Source: Candidatus Hydrogenedens sp. (lineage in GTDB: Bacteria; Hydrogenedentota; Hydrogenedentia; Hydrogenedentales; JAEUWI01). Taken from it: a stretch of DNA of 64,000 nt. The notes beneath the pieces were generated by a model. The model was not told where the DNA came from. It was given only the letters and a program-made list of their open reading frames with translations, and ran no database searches. This document shows, in pieces, positions 9,238 to 17,667 of this stretch (position 1 is its first letter; every line of letters starts with the position of its first letter). The position numbers and the translations under genes are program-made. Location of the stretch: NCBI GenBank assembly GCA_016125095.1, contig WGMK01000007.1, forward strand, positions 391,605 through 455,604, written 5' to 3'.

Positions 9238-10911
9238 TCAGCCCTTACCGCCCAATTCCTTCATCAGCGCCTTGGCGTGCCGCACGCTCTCGGCCGAAAC
9301 CGAGCCGTCCAGCAGCCGCGCGATCTCTTCAATCCGTTCCTTGCCCGTCACTTCCGTCACCGCCGTCACCGTGTGCCCCGAATCCGAGGCCTTCGCCACC
9401 CGGAAATGTGTCGTCGCCACCGCGCCGATTTGCGCCAGATGGCTCACGCACAGCACCTGATGCGTCGCCGCGAGCCCGGCGATCTTGCCCGCCACCGCCC
9501 GCGCCACCTCGCCGCCTACGCCCGTGTCGATCTCATCGAATATCAGCGTGGGTATCGCGTCGGCCTCGGCGAATACCGCCTTCAGCGCCAGCATGATACG
9601 CGACACCTCGCCGCCAGAGGCCACTTGTCGCAACGGCTTCGCCGGTTCGCCGGGGTTGGCCGCCAGCAGAAACTTTACATCGTCCGTGCCTGTAGACGTC
9701 AGCGGCGCGTGCTCGATCGAGGTCTGAAACACGGCCCCCTTCATGCCGAGTTCCTGCAAGTTCGCCGTGATGGCCTGGTCCAGCTTCTTCGCCGCGGACC
9801 GCCGCTGCTTGCCCAGTGCCGCGGCCGCCTTGCCGGCCGAGTCCCGCTGCGCCGCACATTGCTTGGTCAGCTCCGCTACCCGGGCATCGCGCGTGTCGAA
9901 GCGGTCCAGTTCCTCCGCCGCGCGCGCGCCGTAGGCCAGAATCTCCTCGACGGTGCCGCCGTACTTGCGCTTGAGCTGGCCCAGCAGCGCGTTACGCTGG
10001 TTGAGTTCTTCCAGTTCGCCCGCGTCGAAGTCGGATTCCTCGGTATACCCGCGCAGGGTTTCCGCAACGCCATTGACCAGTTCACGAGCCTCGGTAAGTT
10101 CACGCAGCGTGGGCGCGAGGGTTTCATCAAGCTGCGCGAGTTCCTGCACCTCGTTGAGCGCCCGGTCGATGGCGTCCAGCGCTGCGCCCTCGTCGTTGCC
10201 GTAGAGCATGCCGTAGGCATCCGAGGCGAGTGTGTGGATCTGCTCGGCGTTCTGAATCCGCTTCAGGCGCGCCTTCAGTTCCTCATCTTCGCCCGGCTTG
10301 AAGGCCGCCTTCTGAATCTCGGCCAATTCATGCCGCAGGAAATCGATACGCCGCTCGCGCTCGCGGTCTTCCTGCTGCAGCGCCTCCAGTTCGGCTTCCG
10401 AGACCCGGAGCGCCGCTACCGCCTCGCGCACATCCGCCGCAAGCGCGCCCGACCCCGCGTAGGCATCCAGCAACAGCAACTGGCGGTCGCTCTTCAGCAG
10501 CGATTGGTGCTCGTGCTGGCCATGCAGGTCGACCAGTTCGTCGCCAATGGCCGCCAGTATGGAGAGCGGCACCAGACGCCCGCCGGCGAAGGCCTTGCTG
10601 CGGCCGTCGGCGCCCACGTGGCGGGCGAGCAGCAGCCGCCCGTCTTCCGGTTCGAGTTCCTGCTCCGCCAACAGGTCGGTTAGCGCGGGGGAGAGTTCGT
10701 CCAGCTTGACGGTCATCTCGATGATGGCGCGCTGTTCGCCCTGGCGCACCACATCGCTGGATGCGCGCGCGCCGAGCACCAGCTGCAGCGCGCCGATCAG
10801 GATGGATTTGCCCGCGCCGGTTTCGCCCGTGAGCACGTTGAACCCCGGACCGAAGTCCAGTTCGATCCGCTCGATCAGCGCGAAGTTTTGAATCCGGAGT
10901 GTTTCTAGCAT
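9238..10911 (-). CDS. recN: DNA repair protein RecN
   Basis: 557 residues, the normal RecN length. This SMC-like ATPase acts at double-strand breaks during recombination repair. Walker A is GETGAGKS at about 31-38 after the typical N-terminus LRIQNFALIERIELDFGPGFNVLTG. A long central coiled coil occupies about 150-370. The ABC signature (VASGGEVSR) lies near 430 and Walker B with D-loop (FDEIDTGVGGEVA) near 460. The C-terminus includes CVSHLAQIGA. Start ATG 10911. It is 19 bases after tlyA; tlyA-recN adjacency is a known conserved arrangement in several phyla and supports both calls. Confidence 0.95.
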   Translation of the reverse strand: MLETLRIQNFALIERIELDFGPGFNVLTGETGAGKSILIGALQLVLGARASSDVVRQGEQRAIIEMTVKLDELSPALTDLLAEQELEPEDGRLLLARHVGADGRSKAFAGGRLVPLSILAAIGDELVDLHGQHEHQSLLKSDRQLLLLDAYAGSGALAADVREAVAALRVSEAELEALQQEDRERERRIDFLRHELAEIQKAAFKPGEDEELKARLKRIQNAEQIHTLASDAYGMLYGNDEGAALDAIDRALNEVQELAQLDETLAPTLRELTEARELVNGVAETLRGYTEESDFDAGELEELNQRNALLGQLKRKYGGTVEEILAYGARAAEELDRFDTRDARVAELTKQCAAQRDSAGKAAAALGKQRRSAAKKLDQAITANLQELGMKGAVFQTSIEHAPLTSTGTDDVKFLLAANPGEPAKPLRQVASGGEVSRIMLALKAVFAEADAIPTLIFDEIDTGVGGEVARAVAGKIAGLAATHQVLCVSHLAQIGAVATTHFRVAKASDSGHTVTAVTEVTGKERIEEIARLLDGSVSAESVRHAKALMKELGGKG

Positions 10912-10930
10912 GGGACTCGAATTGGACCGC

Positions 10931-11686
10931 TCAGGCGCTGGCGGACGGGGCGGGCGTGAAGCCGTGAAGCCACGCCAGATATTCGCGATTGCCCGCCGGT
11001 CCCAGCAGCGGCGAGGGTATCACATCGATTTCCCCGAATCCCAACGATCGCGCTGCTTCGCACACATTGTCCACCACCTGCTGTCGCACGGCCTCATCGC
11101 GCACCACGCCGCCCTTGCCCACCTGCGCGCGCCCGGCTTCGAACTGCGGCTTGATAAGCGCCACGCCCCAACCGCCGGGCGCCAGCACCCCCGCCAGCGC
11201 GGGCAGTATCGTGCGCAGCGAAATGAACGAGCAGTCCGCCGTGAAAACCGAGGGGGCCTCGTCCACGTGTTCCGGCAGCAGATGCCGCACGTTGAAGCGC
11301 TCCATCACCACCACCCGCGGGTCTTCGCGCAGCGACCAGTCCAGCTGGCCGTAGCCCACATCGACGGCGAAGACCTTTTGCGCGCCATGCTGCAAAAGGC
11401 AATCCGTAAACCCCCCGGTTGAGGCCCCCGCATCCAGCGCCACGGCACCTTCCACGTCAAGCTGCCACGCATCGAATGCGGCCTGCAGCTTTTCACCGCC
11501 TCGACTGACGAAGGGCATGGCCTCCTTGAGCGTGAGCGGCACATCGGACGGCAGGCGTTCCCCGGGCTTGGAGAGCGGTTCGCCTGCGGCGTCGAGGATA
11601 TTGCCGGTACGGATGAGCCCCTGCGCTTTCGAACGCGTGACGCCGAAGCGCTCCTGCACAAGGATGTCGAGGCGTTCTTTCTCCAC
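10931..11686 (-). CDS. tlyA: TlyA-family rRNA 2'-O-methyltransferase / hemolysin-like
   Basis: 251 residues. An N-terminal S4 RNA-binding domain (ERLDILVQERFGVTRSKAQGLIRTGNI, about 3-60) is followed by an FtsJ-type Rossmann methyltransferase: SAM motif LDAGASTGGFTDCLLQHGA near 85, VDVGYGQLDW and a Lys-containing LIKPQFEAGR strand. Characterised TlyA methylates 16S and 23S rRNA cytidines at the 2'-OH; others are annotated hemolysin A. Start is GTG 11686 (GTG GAG AAA GAA). It lies 7 bases after ispF and 19 before recN in the same minus-strand operon. Confidence 0.9.
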   Translation of the reverse strand: MEKERLDILVQERFGVTRSKAQGLIRTGNILDAAGEPLSKPGERLPSDVPLTLKEAMPFVSRGGEKLQAAFDAWQLDVEGAVALDAGASTGGFTDCLLQHGAQKVFAVDVGYGQLDWSLREDPRVVVMERFNVRHLLPEHVDEAPSVFTADCSFISLRTILPALAGVLAPGGWGVALIKPQFEAGRAQVGKGGVVRDEAVRQQVVDNVCEAARSLGFGEIDVIPSPLLGPAGNREYLAWLHGFTPAPSASA

Positions 11687-11693
11687 GCAGCGC

Positions 11694-12176
11694 CTAAACC
11701 GGGGTCTCGCTCAGCAGCACCACCACCTGCGCGCTGATGGCCTCGCCACGCCCCTCGGGGCCTACCCCCTCGTTCGTCTTCGCCTTTACGGACACGTGGC
11801 TCGTCGGCACGCCGAGTACTTCCGCCAGGTTCTGGCGCATCCGGTCGATGTAGTCGCGCAGCTTGGGACGTTCCGCCACCACCGTGCAGTCCAGGTTCTC
11901 CACCTTGTAGCCGGCCCCGGTTACCACGCGGACGATGCGCTGAAGCAGGTCGACGCTATCGGCGCCCTTATAGGCAGGGTCGTTGTCCGGAAAATGGCTG
12001 CCGATATCGCCGCGGGCGAGCGCGCCCAGCAGGGCATCGGTCACCGCGTGGCACAACACATCGGCATCGGAATGCCCCATGAGTCCCTTGTCGAAGGGAA
12101 TGCTGACGCCCGCGAGTATCAGTTCGCGACCTTCCTCGAGCCGATGCAGATCGTAACCCTGGCCTATCCGGTACAT
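11694..12176 (-). CDS. ispF: 2-C-methyl-D-erythritol 2,4-cyclodiphosphate synthase
   Basis: 160 residues, full IspF length. It cyclises CDP-ME 2-phosphate to ME-cPP in the MEP isoprenoid pathway. The N-terminal GQGYDLHRL provides the Asp and His zinc ligands and LMGHSDADVLCHAVTDALLGAL the third ligand and active-site wall. Also present are DIGSHFPDNDP and, near the C-terminus, KAKTNEGVGPEGRGEAI. Start ATG 12176 lies inside the end of ispD (13-base overlap), giving coupled expression of two steps of the same pathway. Downstream is tlyA. Confidence 0.95.
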   Translation of the reverse strand: MYRIGQGYDLHRLEEGRELILAGVSIPFDKGLMGHSDADVLCHAVTDALLGALARGDIGSHFPDNDPAYKGADSVDLLQRIVRVVTGAGYKVENLDCTVVAERPKLRDYIDRMRQNLAEVLGVPTSHVSVKAKTNEGVGPEGRGEAISAQVVVLLSETPV

Positions 12177-12859
12177 GAGTCCTCCTCCGCGAGCAGCGCC
12201 TCCGCCATGCGCAGGTCGGCCGGACGCGTGATTTTGATGTTCGACGAATCGCCCGCCACCAATTTTACGCGCCCACCCGCCCGTCGCACCAGTGACGCGT
12301 CATCGGTTCCCAGAAATCCCTCGGCCCGGGCGCTGCGGTGGGCGGCCATAATCACTTCATACTGAAACACCTGCGGCGTCTGGCAGGCCCAAAGCGTCCG
12401 GCGGTCGGGCGTCGATTCGAGGTATTCCTCGGCATCGGCCACGAGAATGGTGTCTACTACGGGCACCGCAACGGTCGCCGCGCCGCATGCCTCGGCCGCT
12501 GCTACAGCGGCCAGTACCGGCTCAGGGCGGATGAGGCAGCGCGCAGCATCGTGAATAGCGACGATGCCCGTATCCGAGGGCAAGGCCTCCAGACCTGCAC
12601 GGACGGAATCCTGGCGCTCGGCGCCGCCGTGCAGCAGCCGGCACGGCGTTTCATACGTGGCGCATACGCGCGCAAAGGCGGCATGGTGTTCCGGCGGCAC
12701 GAGTACCACGGGCACCGCTCCGGGACTGATGCGGGCGATGCGCCTCAGGGTATGCACCAGAATCGGCGTGCCGCAGAGGGGAACCAGGGCCTTGGGAAGG
12801 TCGGCGCGCAGACGGGCGCCCATGCCGGCCGCGGGGAGTATCCAGGCGAACTCCGTCAA
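12164..12859 (-). CDS. ispD: 2-C-methyl-D-erythritol 4-phosphate cytidylyltransferase
   Basis: 231 residues. It transfers CMP from CTP to MEP in the non-mevalonate isoprenoid pathway. The CTP-binding N-terminus is ILPAAGMGARLRADLPKAL, with the Lys of the PK motif. Other conserved stretches are GGAERQDSVRAGL, VAIHDAARCLI and TLWACQTPQVFQ, and TDDASLVRRAG near the end. The best start is TTG 12859: it places the catalytic N-terminus correctly and forms a 4-base TTGA overlap with the stop of the PIN-TRAM gene. An ATG start is not available nearby. The order PIN-TRAM, ispD, ispF is also known from Firmicutes (yacL-ispD-ispF). Confidence 0.93.
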   Translation of the reverse strand: MTEFAWILPAAGMGARLRADLPKALVPLCGTPILVHTLRRIARISPGAVPVVLVPPEHHAAFARVCATYETPCRLLHGGAERQDSVRAGLEALPSDTGIVAIHDAARCLIRPEPVLAAVAAAEACGAATVAVPVVDTILVADAEEYLESTPDRRTLWACQTPQVFQYEVIMAAHRSARAEGFLGTDDASLVRRAGGRVKLVAGDSSNIKITRPADLRMAEALLAEEDSCTG

Positions 12860-13914
12860 GCGGCCTCTTGGTCGTAGCGCGTGAAAATCATCCGGCCCGC
12901 GGCGGTCTGCAATACACTGGTCACGATCACGTCCACCGTCTTGCCCATGTGCTCGCGGCCGCCGTCTACGACGATCATCGTGCCGTCGTCCAAGTAGCCC
13001 ACGCCCTGCGACTGCTCCTTGCCTTCCTTGATGATCTTGACGCGCATCCGCTCGTCGGGCAGGGCGGCCGGCTTCAGGGCGTTGGCGAGGTCGTTGATAT
13101 TCAACACCTGCACGCCTTCAATCTGCGCCACCTTGTTGAGATTGAAATCCGTCGTCAGCACCTTCGCGCCGTACTTGCTGGCCAGTTTCACGAGCTTGGC
13201 GTCGACCTCGCGGATTTCCTGCGGGTCTTCTTCCATGATTTCAATCGTGACCTTGCTCTCGACGCCTTGGAGCTTCTTGAGGATATCCAGCCCGCGGCGT
13301 CCCTTGGCGCGGCGCAGCACGTCGGAGGCGTCGGCAATGTGCTGCAACTCGTGCAGCACGAAGCGCGGCACCAGCAGGGTGCCTTCCACGAATCCGCTGT
13401 CGCAGATGTCCTGAATGCGGCCGTCGATCAGCACGCTCGTATCAACAATCTTGGCGGTCACCGGCGCGTTACGCCGGTTGCGCTCCACGGCCGTCAGCAG
13501 CGATTCCCAGTTGGACGCGCGTGTGATGCCCAGCGATATACCCGCAAACCCGAAGATAAGCACGAACGACACCACCACGAAGATGCGCAGGGTAATATCG
13601 TCATCGCGCAGCCAAAACAGGATGTACTGGCCGACGAAATACCCGATGACCATTGCGAGGCAAACGGAGACAAGGGCAGGGGCAATTCGTTCGTAGATTT
13701 CCTGGGTAACAAAGACGAGGAGCAGCAGCACGCCCAGCCCCACGAGGCCGCCCGCCAGACCGCCGCCGAAGATCCACGGCGTGGCAGAGGGTTCCGTGCC
13801 CGCCTCGGTAACCGCGCCCAAGGGATAATTCTGACCGAAGAGGTACTGCCCCCACAGGGCGCCCATGACGACGCAAGCCAGAAAGAACAATCCACGGATG
13901 ATACTTACCGGCAT
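12856..13914 (-). CDS. YacL-like membrane-anchored PIN-TRAM protein
   Basis: 352 residues. Four membrane segments lie in the first 145 residues (SIIRGLFFLACVVMGALWG; GGGLAGGLVGLGVLLLLVFV; ALVSVCLAMVIGYFVGQYILF; LRIFVVVSFVLIFGFAGISLG). A PIN nuclease domain follows, with IVDTSVLIDGRI (first acidic residue), FVLHELQHIADASD, RAKGRRGLDIL and TTDFNLNKVA. The protein ends in a TRAM domain (GVGYLDDGTMIVVDGG). The family includes B. subtilis YacL; substrates are probably RNA, but the activity is not defined. First gene of the 13.9-7.2 kb minus-strand run, with a possible promoter about 100 bases upstream. Its TGA overlaps the ispD start. Confidence 0.88.
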   Translation of the reverse strand: MPVSIIRGLFFLACVVMGALWGQYLFGQNYPLGAVTEAGTEPSATPWIFGGGLAGGLVGLGVLLLLVFVTQEIYERIAPALVSVCLAMVIGYFVGQYILFWLRDDDITLRIFVVVSFVLIFGFAGISLGITRASNWESLLTAVERNRRNAPVTAKIVDTSVLIDGRIQDICDSGFVEGTLLVPRFVLHELQHIADASDVLRRAKGRRGLDILKKLQGVESKVTIEIMEEDPQEIREVDAKLVKLASKYGAKVLTTDFNLNKVAQIEGVQVLNINDLANALKPAALPDERMRVKIIKEGKEQSQGVGYLDDGTMIVVDGGREHMGKTVDVIVTSVLQTAAGRMIFTRYDQEAA

Positions 13915-14009
13915 GTACGCGTCACCCCTGTTCCGTTGTACCTACCCTAGTCATTCCGAATCAGGATCGCATGCGACTGCGGTCCCCACCCCAGCACCAG
14001 CCAAACAAA

Positions 14010-14038
14010 AGTATAACAAGGCGGTTCCCCTTGATCCA
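14010..14038 (-). promoter_or_regulatory. Possible sigma70-type promoter of the PIN-TRAM/isp/recN operon
   Basis: Reading the minus strand, a good -10 box TATACT (14015-14010) follows a weak -35 TGGATC (14038-14033) with a 17-base spacer. The predicted start of transcription is near 14003, giving a leader of about 90 bases. The weak -35 leaves this uncertain. Confidence 0.4.
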
Positions 14039-14052
14039 GCACTTGCGACTCG

Positions 14053-14871
14053 CTACATGCGCTCCAGGCACGCCGTTACAATCGCGCTCATCAGCGGCTC
14101 CACCTTGTTCGCAATCGCGATGATCTTTTCCAGTTCGGCCGGCTCCAGCGCATCGGGAAAACATTCATCCGTAATGGCGGATAAACCCAGCACTTTGAGC
14201 CCGGCATGCACCGCGACAATCACCTCCGGCACCGTGCTCATGCCCACCACATCGGCCCCGAATCCGCGCATCATACGGTACTCCGCAGCGGTCTCGAGGC
14301 ACGGCCCCGTGCAGGCCAGGTATACGCCGCGCTGCAGCTTGATACCCTGTTCGAGTGCCACGGCCTCCGCCATCGCAATCAGCGAGCGTGTGTACGGCTC
14401 GCTCATATCGGGGAACCGCGGCCCGAGGCTTTCGTCGTTTTCGCCGATGAGCGGATTGTCGCCCATGAAATTGATCTGATCCGTAATCACCATCAAGTCC
14501 CCGGCCCGGAATTGCGGGTTCATCCCGCCGCAGGCATTGGATACGATCAGCGTGTGCACGCCCAGCGACTTCGCCACCCGCACCGGGAACGTGAGCTGCT
14601 GCATGCTGTAGCCTTCATAATAGTGAAAGCGTCCCGACAGCGCGCAGACGCGTTTCCCGCCGATGGTACCCAGAATCAGCTCGCCGGCATGGCTCGCCAC
14701 GCTCGAGGTGGGGAAGTGGGGGATGTCCTCGTAGGAAATTCGGGCCTTGGCCTCGATTCGGTCCGCCAGGGGGCCCAGTCCGGTACCCAGAATGATTGCC
14801 ACCTCGGGATTGAAATCGCAGACCGCCCGGATGGCGGACGCGGCATCTTCTATCTGCTGCACCAGTTTCAT
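14053..14871 (-). CDS. punA: Purine nucleoside phosphorylase (trimeric PunA/Pnp type)
   Basis: 272 residues, the length of trimeric PNPs that phosphorolyse inosine and guanosine to base plus ribose 1-phosphate. The phosphate loop LGTGLGPLAD near 28, FPTSSVASHAGELI with the conserved His, SGRFHYYEGYS, SNACGGMNP and the base-binding GPCLETAAEYRMMRGFGADVVGMSTVPE are all present. The C-terminal NKVEPLMSAIV is also normal. Start ATG 14871. It follows the DUF167 gene by 16 bases on the same strand and is probably the last gene of an accA-DUF167-punA unit. Confidence 0.93.
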   Translation of the reverse strand: MKLVQQIEDAASAIRAVCDFNPEVAIILGTGLGPLADRIEAKARISYEDIPHFPTSSVASHAGELILGTIGGKRVCALSGRFHYYEGYSMQQLTFPVRVAKSLGVHTLIVSNACGGMNPQFRAGDLMVITDQINFMGDNPLIGENDESLGPRFPDMSEPYTRSLIAMAEAVALEQGIKLQRGVYLACTGPCLETAAEYRMMRGFGADVVGMSTVPEVIVAVHAGLKVLGLSAITDECFPDALEPAELEKIIAIANKVEPLMSAIVTACLERM

Positions 14872-14887
14872 GAAATCGAAAACTCCA

Positions 14888-15187
14888 TTAAGCCGGCAGG
14901 GTTGCCAGCCGCTTCAGTACTTCGTCCAGTGCGACCGCCTCGGCCACCACTACCTTGTCGCGCGAGCGCGAGCCTTTCTCCAGCCGCACCCGGCTTTTGG
15001 GCAGCCCCAGCCGCTTTGCCAGGGCATCGCATACCATCTTGTTCGCCAACCCGTCCGCCGGGGGCGCAGTGACGGTCACCCGTACCTGCTCCGCCGAGGG
15101 CTCGTACAGTACCATACAGCGCGAGGCCTTCGGCTGTACGCGGACGCGCAGCCACACATCGCCGCCCCGGGCCTCAACCGCCGGCAT
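14888..15187 (-). CDS. DUF167 (YggU-family) small protein
   Basis: 99 residues. The pattern VWLRVRVQPKASRCMV, then APPADGLANKMVCDALAKRLGLPKSRVRLEKGSRSRDKVV, is the DUF167/YggU signature (VxPxAxx...AxxxGxANxxLxxxLAxxLxVPxSxVxixxGxxSRxK). The family fold is known but the function is not established. ATG 15187 is chosen because the conserved domain begins 10 residues after it; the longer open frame upstream is only an overlap with accA. The 14-base overlap with the accA stop indicates coupling. Confidence 0.85.
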   Translation of the reverse strand: MPAVEARGGDVWLRVRVQPKASRCMVLYEPSAEQVRVTVTAPPADGLANKMVCDALAKRLGLPKSRVRLEKGSRSRDKVVVAEAVALDEVLKRLATLPA

Positions 15188-16172
15188 TATCCACTGGCTC
15201 CGTCGGAGCGGGCTCCGCGGTCGCGGGCGCCTGCGCGGCCACGGGAGCGGCCTCTGCCCATTGGCCCATGCGGCGGAACTTCGCGCGCCGGTGCTCGGGC
15301 GTAAATATCCCGGTCTCGGCATCCTCCAGAAAGCGCTCGATCTCGGCGCGGGCGGCATCGATTACGGGCTGCGGATCGCGGTGCGCGCCCAGCGCCCCCT
15401 CGCCCAGAATGTTGTCGATGACCCCGAACTCGAGCAGATCGGTCGCAGTCACACGCAACGCGTTGGCTGCCTCCGCCTTGCGCTCGGCATCGCGCCAGAG
15501 GATTTCCGCACAGCGCTCCGGCGGGCAAATCAGGTAGATGGCGTTCTCCGCCATCGCCACGCGGTCGGCCGCGGCAATCGCCAGCGCGCCGCCGCTGCCG
15601 CCCTCGCTCAGCACCAGGCTGAGCACCGGCACCTTGAGCGACATGAAGGTGCGCAGCGTCTCCGCAATCACCGGACCCTGGCCACGCTCTTCGGCCTCGA
15701 GGCCGGGATGCGCAGCGGGCGTATCGACGAAGGTGATGATGGGATAGCCCAGCCGCTCCGCCATCCGCACGGCGCGCATGGCCTTGCGGTAGCCCTCGGG
15801 GTGCGCCATGCCGAAATTGCGCTTGACCTTTTCCTCGGTCTTCACGCCCTTCTGCTGGCCCACCACGAATACCGTGCGCCCCTTGAACTGGGCAAGACCG
15901 CACACCACCGCCGGGTCGTCGCCGAAGCTGCGGTCGCCGTGCAGTTCGAAGAAGTCGAGGAAAAGGCGCGCCGTGTAGTCGAGCATGCGCGGCCGCAGGC
16001 TATGCCGCGCCAGCTGCACGCGATCCCACGCGCTTAATTCAGAAAACACGCGCTCGCGCTCGGCCGCGAGTTCCTTGTTCAGGCGATCGCGGTCCGCCTC
16101 GTTCTCGACATGCGAGAGCGATTTTTCCAGCTCGATGAGCCGCTTCTCGAAAGGCAGGACTAATTCAGACAC
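15174..16172 (-). CDS. accA: Acetyl-CoA carboxylase carboxyltransferase subunit alpha
   Basis: AccA forms the carboxyltransferase with AccD and makes malonyl-CoA for fatty-acid synthesis. Typical sequence: FEKRLIELEKSLSHVENEADRDRLNKELAAERERVFSELSAWDRVQLARH-type N-terminal coiled region; DYTARLFLDFFELHGDRSFGDDPAVVCGLAQF; GMAHPEGYRKAMR; FVDTPAAHPGLEAEERGQG; SEGGSGGALAI oxyanion loop; and ICPPERCAEILWRDAERKAEAA. The C-terminal 40 residues are an Ala/Pro extension. GTG 16172 is preferred: it has ggaag about 7 bases upstream and gives the family N-terminus, while a TTG at 16211 would add an Arg/Ala-rich stretch. No accD is in the window. Confidence 0.92.
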   Translation of the reverse strand: MSELVLPFEKRLIELEKSLSHVENEADRDRLNKELAAERERVFSELSAWDRVQLARHSLRPRMLDYTARLFLDFFELHGDRSFGDDPAVVCGLAQFKGRTVFVVGQQKGVKTEEKVKRNFGMAHPEGYRKAMRAVRMAERLGYPIITFVDTPAAHPGLEAEERGQGPVIAETLRTFMSLKVPVLSLVLSEGGSGGALAIAAADRVAMAENAIYLICPPERCAEILWRDAERKAEAANALRVTATDLLEFGVIDNILGEGALGAHRDPQPVIDAARAEIERFLEDAETGIFTPEHRRAKFRRMGQWAEAAPVAAQAPATAEPAPTEPVDNAGG

Positions 16173-16255
16173 TTCCGCACTTCCCAACCGCGCCGCCCGC
16201 ACGCGGCGCAAGCCGACATTCTAGCATGCCGGATCCCCTGTGTCAGCCCGGAATG

Positions 16256-16291
16256 AAAAAAAGCCCGGGCCGCCGACAGGGCGACCCGGGT
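16256..16291 (-). terminator. Rho-independent terminator of the 50-residue zinc-finger gene
   Basis: On the minus strand an 11-bp GC-rich stem (CCCGGGTCGCC against GGCGGCCCGGG, one T-G pair) with a 5-base loop is followed by seven T. It begins about 25 bases after the stop of the small gene, and no other minus-strand gene ends here. Confidence 0.85.
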
Positions 16292-16314
16292 GGGGCTCGT
16301 TACGAGTGAGGGAT

Positions 16315-16467
16315 TTAGACGGCTTCCAGGAGCTGGGTGGGAGCTTCGCCGAAGTACTCGGTGTAACATTCGACGTGCCAGAATTCGCCCGTGTCCAACT
16401 CCACCGCCTCGCCGAACTGGAATTCGGTCGCTTCGATGGTCTCATTGCACAATGCGCAGCACTTCAT
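16315..16467 (-). CDS. 50-residue LIM-like zinc-finger protein
   Basis: A complete small gene: aggtaggtg ribosome-binding site, ATG 16467, 50 codons, TAA 16315. The protein opens MKCCALC and contains FWHVECYTEYF near residue 30. Cys4-x2-Cys7-x23-His31-x2-Cys34 matches the spacing of one half of a LIM or other treble-clef finger, so zinc binding is likely. There are no helices of a DNA-binding domain and no membrane segment; the protein is acidic. It has its own near-consensus promoter (16526-16554) and terminator (16256-16291), which makes it a real, strongly transcribed monocistronic gene although most gene finders would skip it. I do not recognise a named family. A role as a metal-dependent adaptor is speculation. 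Confidence 0.75.
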   Translation of the reverse strand: MKCCALCNETIEATEFQFGEAVELDTGEFWHVECYTEYFGEAPTQLLEAV

Positions 16468-16525
16468 GGAACTTCACCTACCTTTCGTAAGATTACCGGC
16501 GCGGCTTTACGCCACCGGCGCACGG

Positions 16526-16554
16526 CTTATACCAGAAAGGATTCACTTTGTCAA
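16526..16554 (-). promoter_or_regulatory. Near-consensus sigma70 promoter of the zinc-finger gene
   Basis: Minus strand: TTGACA (16554-16549), 17-base spacer, TATAAG (16531-16526). Predicted start near 16519, leaving a leader of about 50 bases with a clear ribosome-binding site. The surrounding 260 bases are AT-rich and hold no gene on either strand. Confidence 0.85.
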
Positions 16555-16734
16555 GAAAAATTTTTTACCGCGGTCACTTCTGTTTGTTGTAGTGGCGTTC
16601 CGATTCGTAACAGTTTACACGAAAAATGCACCCTATGGTGTAGTTTTCAAGAAAAGCAATTAGGCCCACCAAAGACGTTCTGCTTTCATAAGATGCTGCA
16701 ATGAATAGAGTTAATGACTCATCCTGATCCGAGG

Positions 16735-17571
16735 TCAGGAAGTGAACCAAGCGCGGATGGCGGCAGCCGTTTCGTCCGGTTTTTCCTGCGGGATAAAGTG
16801 GCCGCAGTCGGCGATCACCTGCAATTCGGCGTGCGGAAGCAGTTCGTGCTGCGCCTCGGCCAGGGCCCGCACGTCACTGTCACTCCCGGTAATCAGAAGC
16901 GCCTTCACCGGCATGTTTTCCAACTCGGCGAAGACTTCCGCGGCACCGGAGCGCAGGTAGAATTCCGCCTCGTCCGAGCCCTTCAACTTGAGTTCGATCC
17001 CCTCGGCCGAAGCGCGGAATCCATGCGACAGGTAAGCCTCCACGGCCTCAGAATGCCAGCGGCTCATGGGCGGCTTTGCCGTGAACCGTTCGCGGGCCTC
17101 CTCGATATTGGCGAAGGTATTGATGCGGTGGCGCACCTTTTCCGCCAGAATCTGTCCTCCCTGACGCGCCGCCGGCGGCCCAATGATCGCATCAATCAGC
17201 ACGACGCGGCCGAATACGCCCGGGTGGAAGTGCTCGGCATAGGCCACCTGTGCCGCGCCGCCGCTGTGGCCGACCGCGAAGGGTGCCTCCAGTCCGAGTT
17301 CGTCGACCGCCTGCAAGATATCGCGCCCGGAAAGGGACCACTCCACAGACTCAGGATGGTCCGGCATCTCGGAGTCGCCGTGCCCGCGGGTATCGAGCGC
17401 GATACACCGGAATGCCTCGCCGAGCCGTCGCACGACCGGATCCCAGATGCGGCCAAGCGTGCCGGTGCAATGGCAGAACACCACCGGCCGACCCGGGCCG
17501 CCGTGGTCCCAGCCATGGATACGGTAGCCATCCTGCGATTGGAACGTGAAAGATCGGGGTGCTAAGGTCAC
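16735..17571 (-). CDS. Alpha/beta-fold hydrolase
   Basis: 278 residues with the alpha/beta hydrolase fold: FQSQDGYRIHGWDHGGPGRPVVFCHCTGT (oxyanion region), LDTRGHGDSEMP, nucleophile elbow GHSGGA, and the C-terminal catalytic GHFIPQEKP with His. The acid is probably an Asp in LLITGSDSD. The cap between about 130 and 205 is helical. The sequence resembles epoxide hydrolase or haloperoxidase-like esterases, but no residue pair defines the substrate. GTG 17571 is chosen because AGGAG lies 6 bases upstream; a TTG ten codons earlier lacks this. Transcribed away from the glycosyltransferase cluster. Confidence 0.8.
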   Translation of the reverse strand: MTLAPRSFTFQSQDGYRIHGWDHGGPGRPVVFCHCTGTLGRIWDPVVRRLGEAFRCIALDTRGHGDSEMPDHPESVEWSLSGRDILQAVDELGLEAPFAVGHSGGAAQVAYAEHFHPGVFGRVVLIDAIIGPPAARQGGQILAEKVRHRINTFANIEEARERFTAKPPMSRWHSEAVEAYLSHGFRASAEGIELKLKGSDEAEFYLRSGAAEVFAELENMPVKALLITGSDSDVRALAEAQHELLPHAELQVIADCGHFIPQEKPDETAAAIRAWFTS

Positions 17572-17619
17572 GGCGCTCTCCTGATTCGGCCCGGTATTCA
17601 ACCATGCGCGCCCGCGTTA

Positions 17620-17648
17620 TTGCATCCCCGCCATGCGCGCCGTATACT
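17620..17648 (+). promoter_or_regulatory. Sigma70 promoter of the glycosyltransferase cluster
   Basis: TTGCAT (17620-17625), 17-base spacer, TATACT (17643-17648). The predicted start is near 17655, which excludes the upstream in-frame ATG at 17620 and points to ATG 17668 (or 17680) for the glycosyltransferase. Confidence 0.75.
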
Positions 17649-17667
17649 CCCGCCGGTGCAGCACTCC

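Noticed and set aside
17620..17667. ATG 17620 as start of the GT2 gene
   Set aside because: It coincides with the -35 box of the predicted promoter, so it would not be transcribed; ATG 17668 lies just after the predicted +1.
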